Source: Fibrobacter sp. UBA1313
Lineage (GTDB): Bacteria; Fibrobacterota; Fibrobacteria; Fibrobacterales; Fibrobacteraceae
Direction of reading: 5' to 3'
DNA: 7,998 nt
Assembly: GCA_002307115.1 (NCBI GenBank)
Contig: DBTP01000011.1
Location: forward strand, 1-7,998
The position numbers and the translations under genes are program-made. Under the pieces are notes generated by a model. It made no database searches. It was not told where the DNA came from and worked only from the letters and a program-made list of their open reading frames with translations. Below are positions 1 to 6,961 of this stretch, piece by piece; the stretch's first letter is position 1, and each line of letters begins with the position of its first letter.

Positions 1-801
1 TTACAAGGCAAAATTTTTGAATGGAATAATGAAATGCCTCCGAGCCTTTCTCAAGGAATGCGCACCGCTGTGACCGCTGTGGAAAAAGGGGAAAAAGTAG
101 TTTGGATTCCTTTGGACGTATTGCAAAATAAAGCGATCAAGAATTCAACGGCCGGGAACAAGGAAAAAACACGCAAAGAAGCTTTTCTAATCTGGTTCCA
201 CGATGGTGGTATTGTGATGTACCCGCTAGCTCTTGTTGCTTTTTTGGCTTTGATGCTCTGCATTGAACGTTTTATCACTCTCACGTATCGCGGCCGCACC
301 GGTGGAAAATTTATGACGCGCTTTTATTCGTTAGTGGATTCGAATGAATATGAAAAGGCCATGGATCTTTGTCTTAAGGTGAATTCCAGTTTATCGGCGA
401 TTCTTTTCAGCATTGTACGCAATGCGGAGAAGGGACGTGATGCGGCTGAAAAAGGACTCAAAGAAGCAATGCTTCGCGAACAACCGAAATTGGAAAAACG
501 GATGGGAATTCTTGCGGCCCTCGGTACTATAGCGCCTCTCTTAGGCCTTCTTGGGACGGTTACGGGTATCATTACTCTGTTTACTGTGATTACGCAAGTG
601 GGTACCAATGATGCGCGTGTGCTTGCGGGTGGCATTTCGGAAGCTCTTATCACCACAGAAGCAGGGCTTGTCATCGCTATTCCTGCAATGATGATTCATG
701 GATTCCTCAGTGAAAAACTGGAAAAAGTAATGAGTGAACTCTACATTCAAAGCACTGTTTCGCTGAATCTCCTTTTTCCCACAGATACTAAAGTCAAATA
801 A
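1..801 (+). CDS. TtpC-like long ExbB/TolQ-family proton channel protein (5' partial)
   Basis: This is the C-terminal 266 residues of a MotA/TolQ/ExbB-family inner-membrane protein. The frame is open to the window's first base, so the ATG at 34 is only an internal methionine. About 65 residues of soluble, charged sequence precede the first membrane helix (visible residues about 70-92, around GGIVMYPLALVAFLALM). This fits the long TtpC-type protein of TonB2 systems, which carries an N-terminal periplasmic domain, rather than a short ExbB. The family signature follows: APLLGLLGTVTGI in the second helix (visible residues about 178-190) and GISEALITTEAGLVIAIPA in the third (about 210-228). In this family TtpC works with ExbB2, ExbD2 and TonB2 to couple the proton-motive force to outer-membrane transport. 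The next gene, a second ExbB, begins three bases after the stop. The operon position supports TtpC; the missing N-terminus prevents proof. A DUF3450 gene would be expected just upstream, outside the window. Confidence 0.85.
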   Translation, partial: LQGKIFEWNNEMPPSLSQGMRTAVTAVEKGEKVVWIPLDVLQNKAIKNSTAGNKEKTRKEAFLIWFHDGGIVMYPLALVAFLALMLCIERFITLTYRGRTGGKFMTRFYSLVDSNEYEKAMDLCLKVNSSLSAILFSIVRNAEKGRDAAEKGLKEAMLREQPKLEKRMGILAALGTIAPLLGLLGTVTGIITLFTVITQVGTNDARVLAGGISEALITTEAGLVIAIPAMMIHGFLSEKLEKVMSELYIQSTVSLNLLFPTDTKVK

Positions 802-804
802 ATT

Positions 805-1467
805 ATGGATAACGCCTACTACATATTTATAGAAGCTCTCAACAACACGTGGGTTGATGGCGGCCCTGTGATGCTCCCGATTTTAATTACGGGTTGTATA
901 GGGTTCTATTTTGTATTTGCGGCATGGATGCGCATAGGAGTCGACTTTTTTCGAAATGAATCTCCCAAGAGTATTCAGAAAATGCATGAACAATTGGAAG
1001 CGGATGATGTGCGTGGAGCTCGAAATATATTGCGTACGACACCTGGTTTTGTTTCTAAAGAACTTCAATTAGCCTTGGATAAAGCAGAAGAAGCGCCTCA
1101 AGACTTACATGGCTATTTGATGGAACGTCTCCTAAAATCGAATCGGTATTTGGATAAAGGGACGATTATTATTTCGGTAATGGCAATTTCAGCTCCGCTT
1201 TTAGGCTTGCTCGGCACGGTAACCGGAATGGTTGCTACTTTCAATGTGATTACTTTGTACGGAAATTCAAATCCGGTGCTTATGGCAGACGGTATTTCCG
1301 AAGCCTTGATAACCACGCAAAGTGGACTCTTAATTGCGTTCCCTTTGACACTCTTAAAACAACGTCTTGATGACCGCATCGAAATGATCAAACAACAGAT
1401 TGAATTGGGCTCTACCATTATTTTGCACCATAGCGATTCTTTAAAGGAAGGCTCTCATGAACTTTGA
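805..1467 (+). CDS. exbB: ExbB-type biopolymer transport protein (TonB2 system)
   Basis: This 220-residue inner-membrane protein belongs to the MotA/TolQ/ExbB family and is the short ExbB of the operon. It forms the proton-conducting pore with ExbD and energises TonB. The N-terminal region GGPVMLPILITGCIGFYFVF (residues about 19-38) is the first membrane helix. A cytoplasmic helical stretch follows (about 45-118), then two helices with the family signatures: APLLGLLGTVTGM at 130-142 and GISEALITTQSGLLIAFP at 163-180. The threonines in these two motifs occupy the positions of the pore-lining threonines of E. coli ExbB. The start lies three bases after the upstream stop, without a clear Shine-Dalgarno sequence, which suggests translational coupling. 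The 3' end overlaps exbD by 11 bases. Length and motif order are normal for ExbB2. Family assignment is firm; the particular subtype rests on operon context. Confidence 0.93.
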   Translation: MDNAYYIFIEALNNTWVDGGPVMLPILITGCIGFYFVFAAWMRIGVDFFRNESPKSIQKMHEQLEADDVRGARNILRTTPGFVSKELQLALDKAEEAPQDLHGYLMERLLKSNRYLDKGTIIISVMAISAPLLGLLGTVTGMVATFNVITLYGNSNPVLMADGISEALITTQSGLLIAFPLTLLKQRLDDRIEMIKQQIELGSTIILHHSDSLKEGSHEL

Positions 1468-1861
1468 TTTGCCACAGCGTAAACGCAAGCCTATGGGCAT
1501 TGATATGGGCCCATTGATGGATATGGTGTTTATCCTGTTGATCTTTTTTGTGGTTACATCAACATTTACTCGTGAGACGGGTGTAGAAGTGACCAAACCT
1601 CAGGCGCAAACCGCGAGTCAATTAGAAAAAGAAAATATCATGATTGCGATTACTCGTGAAGGAACGATTCATATTAATGAACGCCAGGTAGATCTTTTGA
1701 GCCTCAAGGATATCCTTTTGCAAATCATGGCGAAAACTCCAGACAAAGAGGCGGTAATTATTGCTGATGAATCCGCAATGACTGGGGCGCTTGTGCAGAC
1801 GATTGATATTTGTACACTGGCTGGTGTGAAAAAAGTTTCCATTGCGGCCCAGGCGAAATAG
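1457..1861 (+). CDS. exbD: ExbD-type biopolymer transport protein
   Basis: This 134-residue protein has the ExbD/TolR layout: a short basic cytoplasmic N-terminus, one membrane helix (residues about 20-36, starting PLMDMVFILLIFFVV) and a small periplasmic domain to residue 134. Asp22 in PLMD sits where the essential proton-carrying aspartate of ExbD lies (Asp25 in E. coli), so the proton path looks intact. The periplasmic part carries the usual pattern, with a hydrophobic strand near IMIAITREGTIHIN (61-74) and EAVIIADESAMTG (98-110). The start overlaps the end of exbB by 11 bases and has a strong Shine-Dalgarno sequence, AAGGAAGG at 1444-1451, five bases upstream. With the two ExbB-family proteins and TonB it should form the inner-membrane motor. 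TolR is the alternative, but the neighbours are TonB and a TPR protein, with no tolA, tolB or pal. Confidence 0.93.
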   Translation: MNFDLPQRKRKPMGIDMGPLMDMVFILLIFFVVTSTFTRETGVEVTKPQAQTASQLEKENIMIAITREGTIHINERQVDLLSLKDILLQIMAKTPDKEAVIIADESAMTGALVQTIDICTLAGVKKVSIAAQAK

Positions 1862-1869
1862 AGAGCATT

Positions 1870-2550
1870 ATGAATTTGTCAAAAAAGACATGGTCTCAAA
1901 AAATATTTTCCTGGATTCGCTCTTGGTCGAAACGCCTTGTGCTTGTTGTGGTCTCATTTCTTTGCAGTGCTCTTTTGATTTTTTCTGTGACGATTGCAAA
2001 CCTCTTTGTTAAAGGGGGCATATTTAAGGAACGCACCTACACAGTCACAGAAGTAAAAACGGTCACTCCAGACCACATCAAGGAACTCCCGAAAGACAAA
2101 AAAATACCGCGCAAGGCTAATCGCCAAAAGACAAATAACCGATCTCCTAAAGTGGGCCCAAGGTTTGCGATGGAGTTGGGAGCTATTGGTGGTAGTGCGG
2201 GTGCAACTATTTCTAGTGACTTTGTAACGACAATGGCGGGTGGTGGCAATTTGGATGAGAAGGGAGATGTGGATGAAAAGCCCGAGAGCAGAGGGTTCCC
2301 CGCATTTCAGCCACCGCAGAGCATTCGAGAGGCTGAAACGGATGCCTTGCTTCGTCTTTCCTTTTGTGTAGATGTGAATGGGAAAGTGTACAACATTAAA
2401 ATTGTGGAAGAATCACCCACAGGCCAAGGTCTTGCAGTGGCGGGGCGTGAAGCTTTATCGCGGATGACATTTGCGCCAGCGAAAAAGCAAGGGAAGGCCG
2501 TCGCTTACTGTGGCATGGAACAACCTTTTGAAGTAAAGTTCAGGGATTAA
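1870..2550 (+). CDS. tonB: TonB-family energy transducer, short TonB2 type
   Basis: This 226-residue TonB protein transmits energy from the ExbB/ExbD complex to outer-membrane receptors. A basic N-terminus with several Trp and Lys residues precedes one membrane anchor (residues about 22-46). A periplasmic linker follows, and then a TonB C-terminal domain from about residue 145, beginning FPAFQPPQSIREAETDALLRL. The pattern SFCVDVNGKVYNIKIVEESPTG, then AGREALSRMTFAPA, then PFEVKF matches the TonB2 fold, with strand, glycine turn, strand, helix and strand. The linker lacks the long Pro-Lys/Pro-Glu repeats of classical TonB; it is Lys-rich at about 71-94 and Gly/Ser/Ala-rich at about 104-127. Cys166 and Cys214 in the C-terminal domain could pair. 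The start at 1870 is preferred over an in-frame ATG at 1810 because 1810 lies inside exbD and adds 20 residues ahead of the anchor. A weak GAGAG precedes 1870. Confidence 0.9.
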   Translation: MNLSKKTWSQKIFSWIRSWSKRLVLVVVSFLCSALLIFSVTIANLFVKGGIFKERTYTVTEVKTVTPDHIKELPKDKKIPRKANRQKTNNRSPKVGPRFAMELGAIGGSAGATISSDFVTTMAGGGNLDEKGDVDEKPESRGFPAFQPPQSIREAETDALLRLSFCVDVNGKVYNIKIVEESPTGQGLAVAGREALSRMTFAPAKKQGKAVAYCGMEQPFEVKFRD

Positions 2551-2553
2551 ATA

Positions 2554-3579
2554 ATGCGATTCTTTAAGTTACACATACTTCTTTTATTGGTAGGCATTGC
2601 TTTTTCGGCACAATCGGCCGATGATATTTTGGCACGGGCCACTGACCTTTATAAGCAAGGTCGGTATGGCGACGCCATACTCCTCTACCGCAAAGCGGAA
2701 CAGCGTGGCGCAGATCCATTCATTACCAGTTTCAATGTGGCGAACAGTCTTTTTCAAGAAGAAAAATTTCCTGAATCCGCAGCGGCTTATCGTAAAGCGG
2801 TGGATTATAGCAACGGAACCTACGCACCGGCCCTTTTCAACTTAGCATCGGTTCTTTTTCGCTTGGGGGAATACCCAGAAAGTGTGGCCACCTATCATCG
2901 CGCACTGGCTCTCAATTCAGACAATGTTTCCGCTTGGCTTTACTTAGGCGAAGCTTGTTCTCATATCGGCGATAAGGTAGGGACGATTCGCGCTCTTGAA
3001 AAGGCCTATGAACTTGATCCTGAAGATGTGAGCATCGCTTACCAGCTTTCAGAGGCCTACATTGCGATGGGCGACTATGAAAGTGCTATTTCGTTGGTGC
3101 GAAAAGCCTATGTGCAAAATCCATCCGAAACGGATTTCTTGATTTACATAGGCGATATTTACCGAATCCAGAAGAATTATGAGGCAAGTACAGGAGCTTA
3201 TCGAGAGGCGTTGTCCATTACACCGGATAATACGGCACTTTTGTACAAGTTAGCGGATGTTCTTGCAGAAGGCGGTAATACCTATGTTGCTATGGATATA
3301 CTCACCCAAATTCTTGAGATTGATCCCAAATTTTCAGATGCCGCAATCTTTTTAGGAAACTTGGCTTTTGATGCTAAGTGGTGGGATCGTGCGGAATTAG
3401 CCTACATTCAAGCGGCAAAAAATAAGAATGAAGAAGCTTTGTTCGGATTTCGCAATCTTGCCTTTGAAGCTTCCCAACGGGGCGATCACCAAGGCTCGAA
3501 ACGTTATTTAACCATCGCTCACCAATATTACCCTCAAGATGAAACCCTCCAAGCTGAACTATTAAACTTGGAAGAATAA
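2554..3579 (+). CDS. Exported tetratricopeptide-repeat protein of the TonB2 operon
   Basis: This 341-residue protein has a cleavable signal peptide: a basic MRFFK start, a hydrophobic core LHILLLLVGIAF, and likely cleavage after AQSA at about residue 22. Almost all the rest is tetratricopeptide repeat. Eight or nine 34-residue units can be followed, for example 24-57 (A..LYKQGRYGDAILLYRKAE), 91-124 (ALFNLASVLFRLGEYPESVATYHRAL), 125-158 and 159-192, to about 328. The mature protein should therefore be a periplasmic superhelical scaffold that binds other proteins; no catalytic motif is visible. A TPR protein as the last gene is typical of TtpC-ExbB-ExbD-TonB2 operons, so a supporting role in TonB-dependent energy transfer is the best inference. 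Its exact job is not shown by the sequence. The start has AGGGA at 2542-2546, and the gene begins three bases after the tonB stop. Confidence 0.88.
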   Translation: MRFFKLHILLLLVGIAFSAQSADDILARATDLYKQGRYGDAILLYRKAEQRGADPFITSFNVANSLFQEEKFPESAAAYRKAVDYSNGTYAPALFNLASVLFRLGEYPESVATYHRALALNSDNVSAWLYLGEACSHIGDKVGTIRALEKAYELDPEDVSIAYQLSEAYIAMGDYESAISLVRKAYVQNPSETDFLIYIGDIYRIQKNYEASTGAYREALSITPDNTALLYKLADVLAEGGNTYVAMDILTQILEIDPKFSDAAIFLGNLAFDAKWWDRAELAYIQAAKNKNEEALFGFRNLAFEASQRGDHQGSKRYLTIAHQYYPQDETLQAELLNLEE

Positions 3580-3794
3580 AGCGGTTTCGAAATAATTCGC
3601 TTGCCATATTTTACGAATAATATATTTCTGTAATTGAAGCCCTTCGCCTTGTACACTTTTTGTAAGAGCGGAAAAGGTCTTATTCGAAAAAGAATGAGAT
3701 TAAAGGATAGACATCTATAGATAAAATATTAATTTTAGCTGTCTTCTCAATTCTGAGTTTTGTATTTGTTCTGGGTCGTTACGGAGAATGTATT
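3580..3794. other. Non-coding spacer between the TonB operon and the BioH-like gene
   Basis: The 215 bases between the TPR gene and the hydrolase gene are AT-rich and carry no credible open reading frame or RNA gene. They hold an imperfect hairpin (3641-3677), a short AAGCG/CGCTT inverted repeat just after the TPR stop (3579-3583 with 3598-3602, no T-tract following), AT-rich promoter-like stretches such as TAATAT at 3618-3623 and TAAAAT at 3722-3727, and the palindrome ATCTATAGAT at 3713-3722. The end of the TonB operon and the promoter of the next gene most likely lie here. None of these elements is strong enough to name as the functional site. Confidence 0.6.
3641..3677 (+). terminator. 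Possible imperfect terminator hairpin downstream of the TonB operon
   Basis: An interrupted stem can be drawn: CCTTCGCCTT on the left (3641-3650) pairs in blocks with TGTAAG, GCG and AAGG on the right, up to 3677, giving about 13 paired bases with bulges around a T-rich loop. It is followed by TCTTATTC, not by an uninterrupted T-run, so this is a weak candidate for a Rho-independent terminator. It lies 62 bases after the TPR stop and 118 bases before the next gene, a sensible place for an operon end. It could equally be chance pairing. Confidence 0.25.
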
Positions 3795-4436
3795 ATGGCT
3801 ATGCAGTGGATATGGTTATCAGGTTTTGCTACCAACTTAGGCTTCTGGGAAGAGGACCTAGTGGAAGTGAATTCCAATGCAAAGCATACATTTGTATCCT
3901 ATACGAAAGTGATTGAAAATCCGGATGACTTGTATTCCTCTATTCCTGGTTTGGCAAAGGCGGATGTAGTGGTAGCCTGTGATCTCGCAGCACAGGCACT
4001 GGTCTTATCCACGAAGGCAAGACCTCAAGGGCAAAAATGGATTTTTCTTGCTCCTATGATTAATTTTTGTGAAGGCGAAGAAGGTTGGCCTAAGAGCCAA
4101 GCCCTTTTGATGGCCAAAGCAATGGTCAAGAATACGAAAGCGGCTCTCCAAAGTTATATGGAAATGATGGGACCTTGTGATGAATCTATTCAAGAGGATT
4201 GGATGGAACAAGCACTCAAGATGCCTCCTTCAACACTTGCGAAGGGTTTGGAATATCTCGCCCAAGCAACCGTGCTTGAAGAACCGATCCAGTTAGAAAA
4301 TACAGAAATGTTTTTTGGACGTGAAGATCAGTTGGTGACGCCCGCGTATGCAACTAAAGTAAAGAAATTACTTCTTGGAACCACTTCACAAGAACGAGTC
4401 AAATCAGGTCACTGGGCGCACACGCTTCTTTTTTAA
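3795..4436 (+). CDS. BioH-like alpha/beta-hydrolase with altered nucleophile motif
   Basis: This 213-residue cytoplasmic protein follows the layout of BioH, the pimeloyl-ACP methyl ester esterase of biotin synthesis. The N-terminal WIWLSGFATNLGFW (residues 5-18) matches BioH's oxyanion segment (LHGWGLNAEVW in E. coli). EGWPKS (96-101) and MPPSTLAKGLEYL (143-155) match its lid region. GREDQLVTP (175-183) carries the acid, probably Asp178, and SGHWAH (204-209) carries the histidine, probably His206. The nucleophile elbow, GWSLGG in BioH, reads ACDLAA (61-66): Asp63 replaces the serine and both glycines are alanine. The protein is also about 40 residues shorter than E. coli BioH and ends just after the histidine region. 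It may be an esterase with changed chemistry or an inactive relative. No biotin genes are nearby. GGAG at 3783-3786 sets the start. The 3' end overlaps the convergent lnt gene by 33 bases. Confidence 0.7.
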   Translation: MAMQWIWLSGFATNLGFWEEDLVEVNSNAKHTFVSYTKVIENPDDLYSSIPGLAKADVVVACDLAAQALVLSTKARPQGQKWIFLAPMINFCEGEEGWPKSQALLMAKAMVKNTKAALQSYMEMMGPCDESIQEDWMEQALKMPPSTLAKGLEYLAQATVLEEPIQLENTEMFFGREDQLVTPAYATKVKKLLLGTTSQERVKSGHWAHTLLF

Positions 4437-6269
4437 CACGACTACAAGTCCCGCTAGATATACAAAGAAAAACAGTAAGAGACTATTTTCGACCGCATCC
4501 CCGATGTGAGTATAAAGAGTATCTCTTGTACGCAGAGGAACCTTCTTGGTTATTACACGCTTTGTAAAAAGTTCGGTGTTGCTGCTCATATTTCCATATT
4601 GGTCGATGAAGGCCGAAATTCCGCTGTTAGCACTTCTTGCCACGGGGTAACCGTTTTCTACCGCGCGGTAACGGATCAAATTCAAATGCTGCCCTGGGGC
4701 TGTGCTGATGCCAAACCAGCCATCGTTCGTAATGTTCACCATCATCCGGGATCCTTTACGGATAGCCTCTCGAATTTGGCTTCCATAAATCGCTTCATAA
4801 CAAATAAAAGGAGTCCATTGAAATGGAGCATAGACAGGAATTTCTTTTCCTTCTACAAAATCGCCCTCTCCAAAATCCACATAATTTAAAATGGGAATCA
4901 CATCATCAAAAGGAATTCTTTCGCTGAAGGGGACGAGATGAACCTTGCTATAACGTTGAGGCTTCCGACTGGAGGCATTGAACAAAAAGCCACTATTATA
5001 AAAATTGATTTCTCGAGGAGGAATTCCTTCGCGATCATAATCAAGTGCGCCTACAAATACGGAGGCGTGTGTATTTGAAACCATCTTTCGAATGTTGCGC
5101 ATTTCTTGAGGGTGGCGTTTTAGAAAATCGGGAATCGCCGTTTCGGGGAGAACCAGCATATCTATCTTCTCAAGAGAAACGCTATCGGTGATCAGTTGCC
5201 ATGTTTGCGCAATCACCGAATCATAATAATCGTGGCTCCACTTCTTCGTTTGATGAATACTCGGCTGCACCAATGACAACGTCGGGGCTTCATTCTCATT
5301 TGCAATGTAGAAAGGCTTTGCTTCTGGCTTGGAAAGCACCATGGACCCATAAATAAAAAGAATCAAAAGAATGACAACGGGGGTTCCGAGGAGTATCTTC
5401 TTTTTGAAAACAAATCCCATAGCCACGGACATATTACTGATAATAATCAAAATGGTATAACCAAAAATACCGATATTGGAAAGCATTTGTAACAGTTCTA
5501 AGTGGTTTCCCAAAACGTAGCCCAAGTGGCTCCAAGGGAAACTAAAGTCGCCCACGCTCCTTGTCATTTCTAATCCGGCATAAAAGAAAGGAAATAGCAA
5601 AAGAAAAACAGGAAACCCTTTAATGCGGACGTCTCTTGCTTTTACAAAGACAAAAGCCGCAAAGGTATTGTATAAACTAAAGAAGGCAATCAGGAGGAAT
5701 AAACCGAACAGAATAATTCCGGCAGGTCCCACTTTCATCACGTTGTAAATCCAGTAATAATTGATCGCGTTGTAAAGCATTCCCGACCAGAACGAACCAA
5801 ATAAAATGGATTGAAGTGGGAATTTGAGCAAAACAATAAACCACGGAACCAACAAAATAGCTGCCGCAGGTCCCAAGGGAAGCGGAGGAAATGCGAGTGC
5901 GTAAAACCCCCAAGCGATGGAACAAAGTGCAAGTGCTTGAATGGATTGCTTTTCGAAAATTCTGTGGGCGTTCCAAATAAAAAAATGAATCAAACCAAAA
6001 AGAAAAAGAGGAACAAAAATAACGGCTAGGCTCACGACGCTTGCATGACTATCCAGCGTGTAATCTAAAGCAAGAAAAGCGAAGTGAATCCCTGCGAAGC
6101 AGTAAAGATACTTGTTAAAGTATTTTCGAAAATCGGAGGAAAAAAGAAATGGGATCGCTGTGAGAAGCGGAATTGCGTGAGGTAAAAAAGTATAGAGCCC
6201 CACCGTTTCTGGTCGTATTGCAAATAAAATGATTCCCGCAATAATCTGCAAGGCAATAAAAAGAATCAT
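4404..6269 (-). CDS. lnt: Apolipoprotein N-acyltransferase
   Basis: Lnt transfers an acyl chain from a phospholipid to the N-terminal cysteine of diacylated lipoproteins at the periplasmic face of the inner membrane. The catalytic triad of its nitrilase domain is present: Glu376 in VLPETAIPDF (E. coli WPE Glu267, although the Trp is Leu here), Lys442 in YSKVHLVPFSERIPF (Lys335) and Cys490 in FICYEAIYG (Cys387). Glu450 is also conserved. NDGWFG at 515-520 and RYRAVENGYPVARSANSGISA at 533-553 are further family signatures. A multi-helix membrane domain spans residues about 112-315, and a last helix lies at about 595-613. At 621 residues it is about 110 longer than E. coli Lnt; the extra part is a hydrophobic N-terminus with three or four likely helices. 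The start overlaps the rsmI stop as ATGA, and AAGGAAAGGG (complement of 6276-6285) is a strong ribosome site six bases upstream. Confidence 0.93.
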   Translation of the reverse strand: MILFIALQIIAGIILFAIRPETVGLYTFLPHAIPLLTAIPFLFSSDFRKYFNKYLYCFAGIHFAFLALDYTLDSHASVVSLAVIFVPLFLFGLIHFFIWNAHRIFEKQSIQALALCSIAWGFYALAFPPLPLGPAAAILLVPWFIVLLKFPLQSILFGSFWSGMLYNAINYYWIYNVMKVGPAGIILFGLFLLIAFFSLYNTFAAFVFVKARDVRIKGFPVFLLLFPFFYAGLEMTRSVGDFSFPWSHLGYVLGNHLELLQMLSNIGIFGYTILIIISNMSVAMGFVFKKKILLGTPVVILLILFIYGSMVLSKPEAKPFYIANENEAPTLSLVQPSIHQTKKWSHDYYDSVIAQTWQLITDSVSLEKIDMLVLPETAIPDFLKRHPQEMRNIRKMVSNTHASVFVGALDYDREGIPPREINFYNSGFLFNASSRKPQRYSKVHLVPFSERIPFDDVIPILNYVDFGEGDFVEGKEIPVYAPFQWTPFICYEAIYGSQIREAIRKGSRMMVNITNDGWFGISTAPGQHLNLIRYRAVENGYPVARSANSGISAFIDQYGNMSSNTELFTKRVITKKVPLRTRDTLYTHIGDAVENSLLLFFFVYLAGLVVVLKKKRVRPVT

Positions 6270-6952
6270 AATCCGCCCTTTCCTTGTGGGTGAAAAAGTA
6301 AAACAAATTCACCTTTCGGGACGCGTTCTTTATAGTGCGCCAATAATTCGCTCGGCGTTCCCACTAAATGCTCTTCAAATTTTTTAGTAAGCTCCCGCAT
6401 CAGAGCGACTGTAATTTCACCATACACGGTTTTGATCTCTTCTAGGAATTTCAAAAGGTTGTGCGGACTCGCATAAAAGATCATTGTAGAATCGGCGGTT
6501 TCTTTTAGCGCTTCTAGCATGTGCAAACGCTGCGCACTTTTTTTAGGCGAAAAATTTTCAAAACGGAACCGATCTGTGGGGAGCCCACTAGAGACAAGAG
6601 CCGTAATCATTGCACTCGGGCCAGGGATCGCAAGTACAGGAATCTTTTCCCGCACGCATTCGCGAACCAAGTTGAAGGCCGGATCTGCAACACCGGGCGT
6701 TCCCGCATCGCTCACCAGGGCAATATCGCCTGTGTTCTTGAGATACTCCACATATTTTGGAGTGACTTTCTCTTTATTAAAGTCGTGGTAACTTTCCATT
6801 GGGGTTCGGATGTCATAGTGATCCATCAACAAACGAGAATGACGAGTATCTTCTGCGAGTACCAGGGGCACTTCTTTCAATATCCTGATGGCACGGAACG
6901 TAATATCTTCAAGATTCCCGATAGGGGTAGCGACAATGTAAAGCGTATGCAT
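6266..6952 (-). CDS. rsmI: 16S rRNA (cytidine1402-2'-O)-methyltransferase
   Basis: RsmI uses S-adenosylmethionine to methylate the 2'-hydroxyl of C1402 in the ribosomal decoding centre. The tetrapyrrole-methylase fold signatures appear in order: LYIVATPIGNLEDIT at residues 4-18, AEDTRHSRLL at 33-42, ALVSDAGTPGVADP at 78-91, IPGPSAMITALVSSGLPTDRF from about 108, then FSPKKSAQR near 133-141. A Glu-rich region with ALMRELTKKFEEHLVGT follows, and the protein ends in PKGEFVLLF and a few more residues. At 228 residues it covers the methylase core but lacks the C-terminal extension of about 50-60 residues found in E. coli RsmI (286 residues). The gene begins nine bases after the lipoprotein stop with no clear Shine-Dalgarno sequence, and its stop overlaps the lnt start by four bases, indicating co-translation. 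Family identity is firm; the target base is inferred from orthology. Confidence 0.95.
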   Translation of the reverse strand: MHTLYIVATPIGNLEDITFRAIRILKEVPLVLAEDTRHSRLLMDHYDIRTPMESYHDFNKEKVTPKYVEYLKNTGDIALVSDAGTPGVADPAFNLVRECVREKIPVLAIPGPSAMITALVSSGLPTDRFRFENFSPKKSAQRLHMLEALKETADSTMIFYASPHNLLKFLEEIKTVYGEITVALMRELTKKFEEHLVGTPSELLAHYKERVPKGEFVLLFHPQGKGGL

Positions 6953-6961
6953 TATTTGAAT

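Noticed and set aside
324..674. Long antisense reading frame opposite the first ExbB-family gene
   Set aside because: It is a shadow of a strongly supported gene, with low-complexity Arg/Ser/Pro content and no recognisable domain. The same holds for the frames opposite exbB (1113-1418) and tonB (2037-2249).
34..801. Start of the first gene at the ATG at 34
   Set aside because: The frame is open from base 1 with coding-like sequence (LQGKIFEWNNE), and the long periplasmic-type stretch before the first helix indicates a gene cut by the window edge.
1810..1869. Upstream ATG for tonB at 1810
   Set aside because: It lies within exbD and adds 20 unrelated residues (a shifted-frame reading of the exbD end); the ATG at 1870 gives a normal TonB N-terminus.
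3713..3722. Palindrome ATCTATAGAT as an operator
   Set aside because: A single 10-base AT-rich palindrome is expected by chance, and no second copy was seen.
4429..4560. Frameshift at the T6 run truncating the BioH-like gene
   Set aside because: Both alternative frames beyond the run read as sequence unlike a BioH C-terminus, and the region is the antisense of lnt.
4506..4889. Plus-strand reading frame opposite lnt
   Set aside because: It overlaps the conserved catalytic part of lnt, has no ribosome site and has no family resemblance.
5951..6131. Scattered TTTTCGAAAA-like palindromes (for example 5951-5960 and 6122-6131) as uptake or protein-binding signals
   Set aside because: They lie within coding sequence at irregular positions and are compatible with base composition and codon use.
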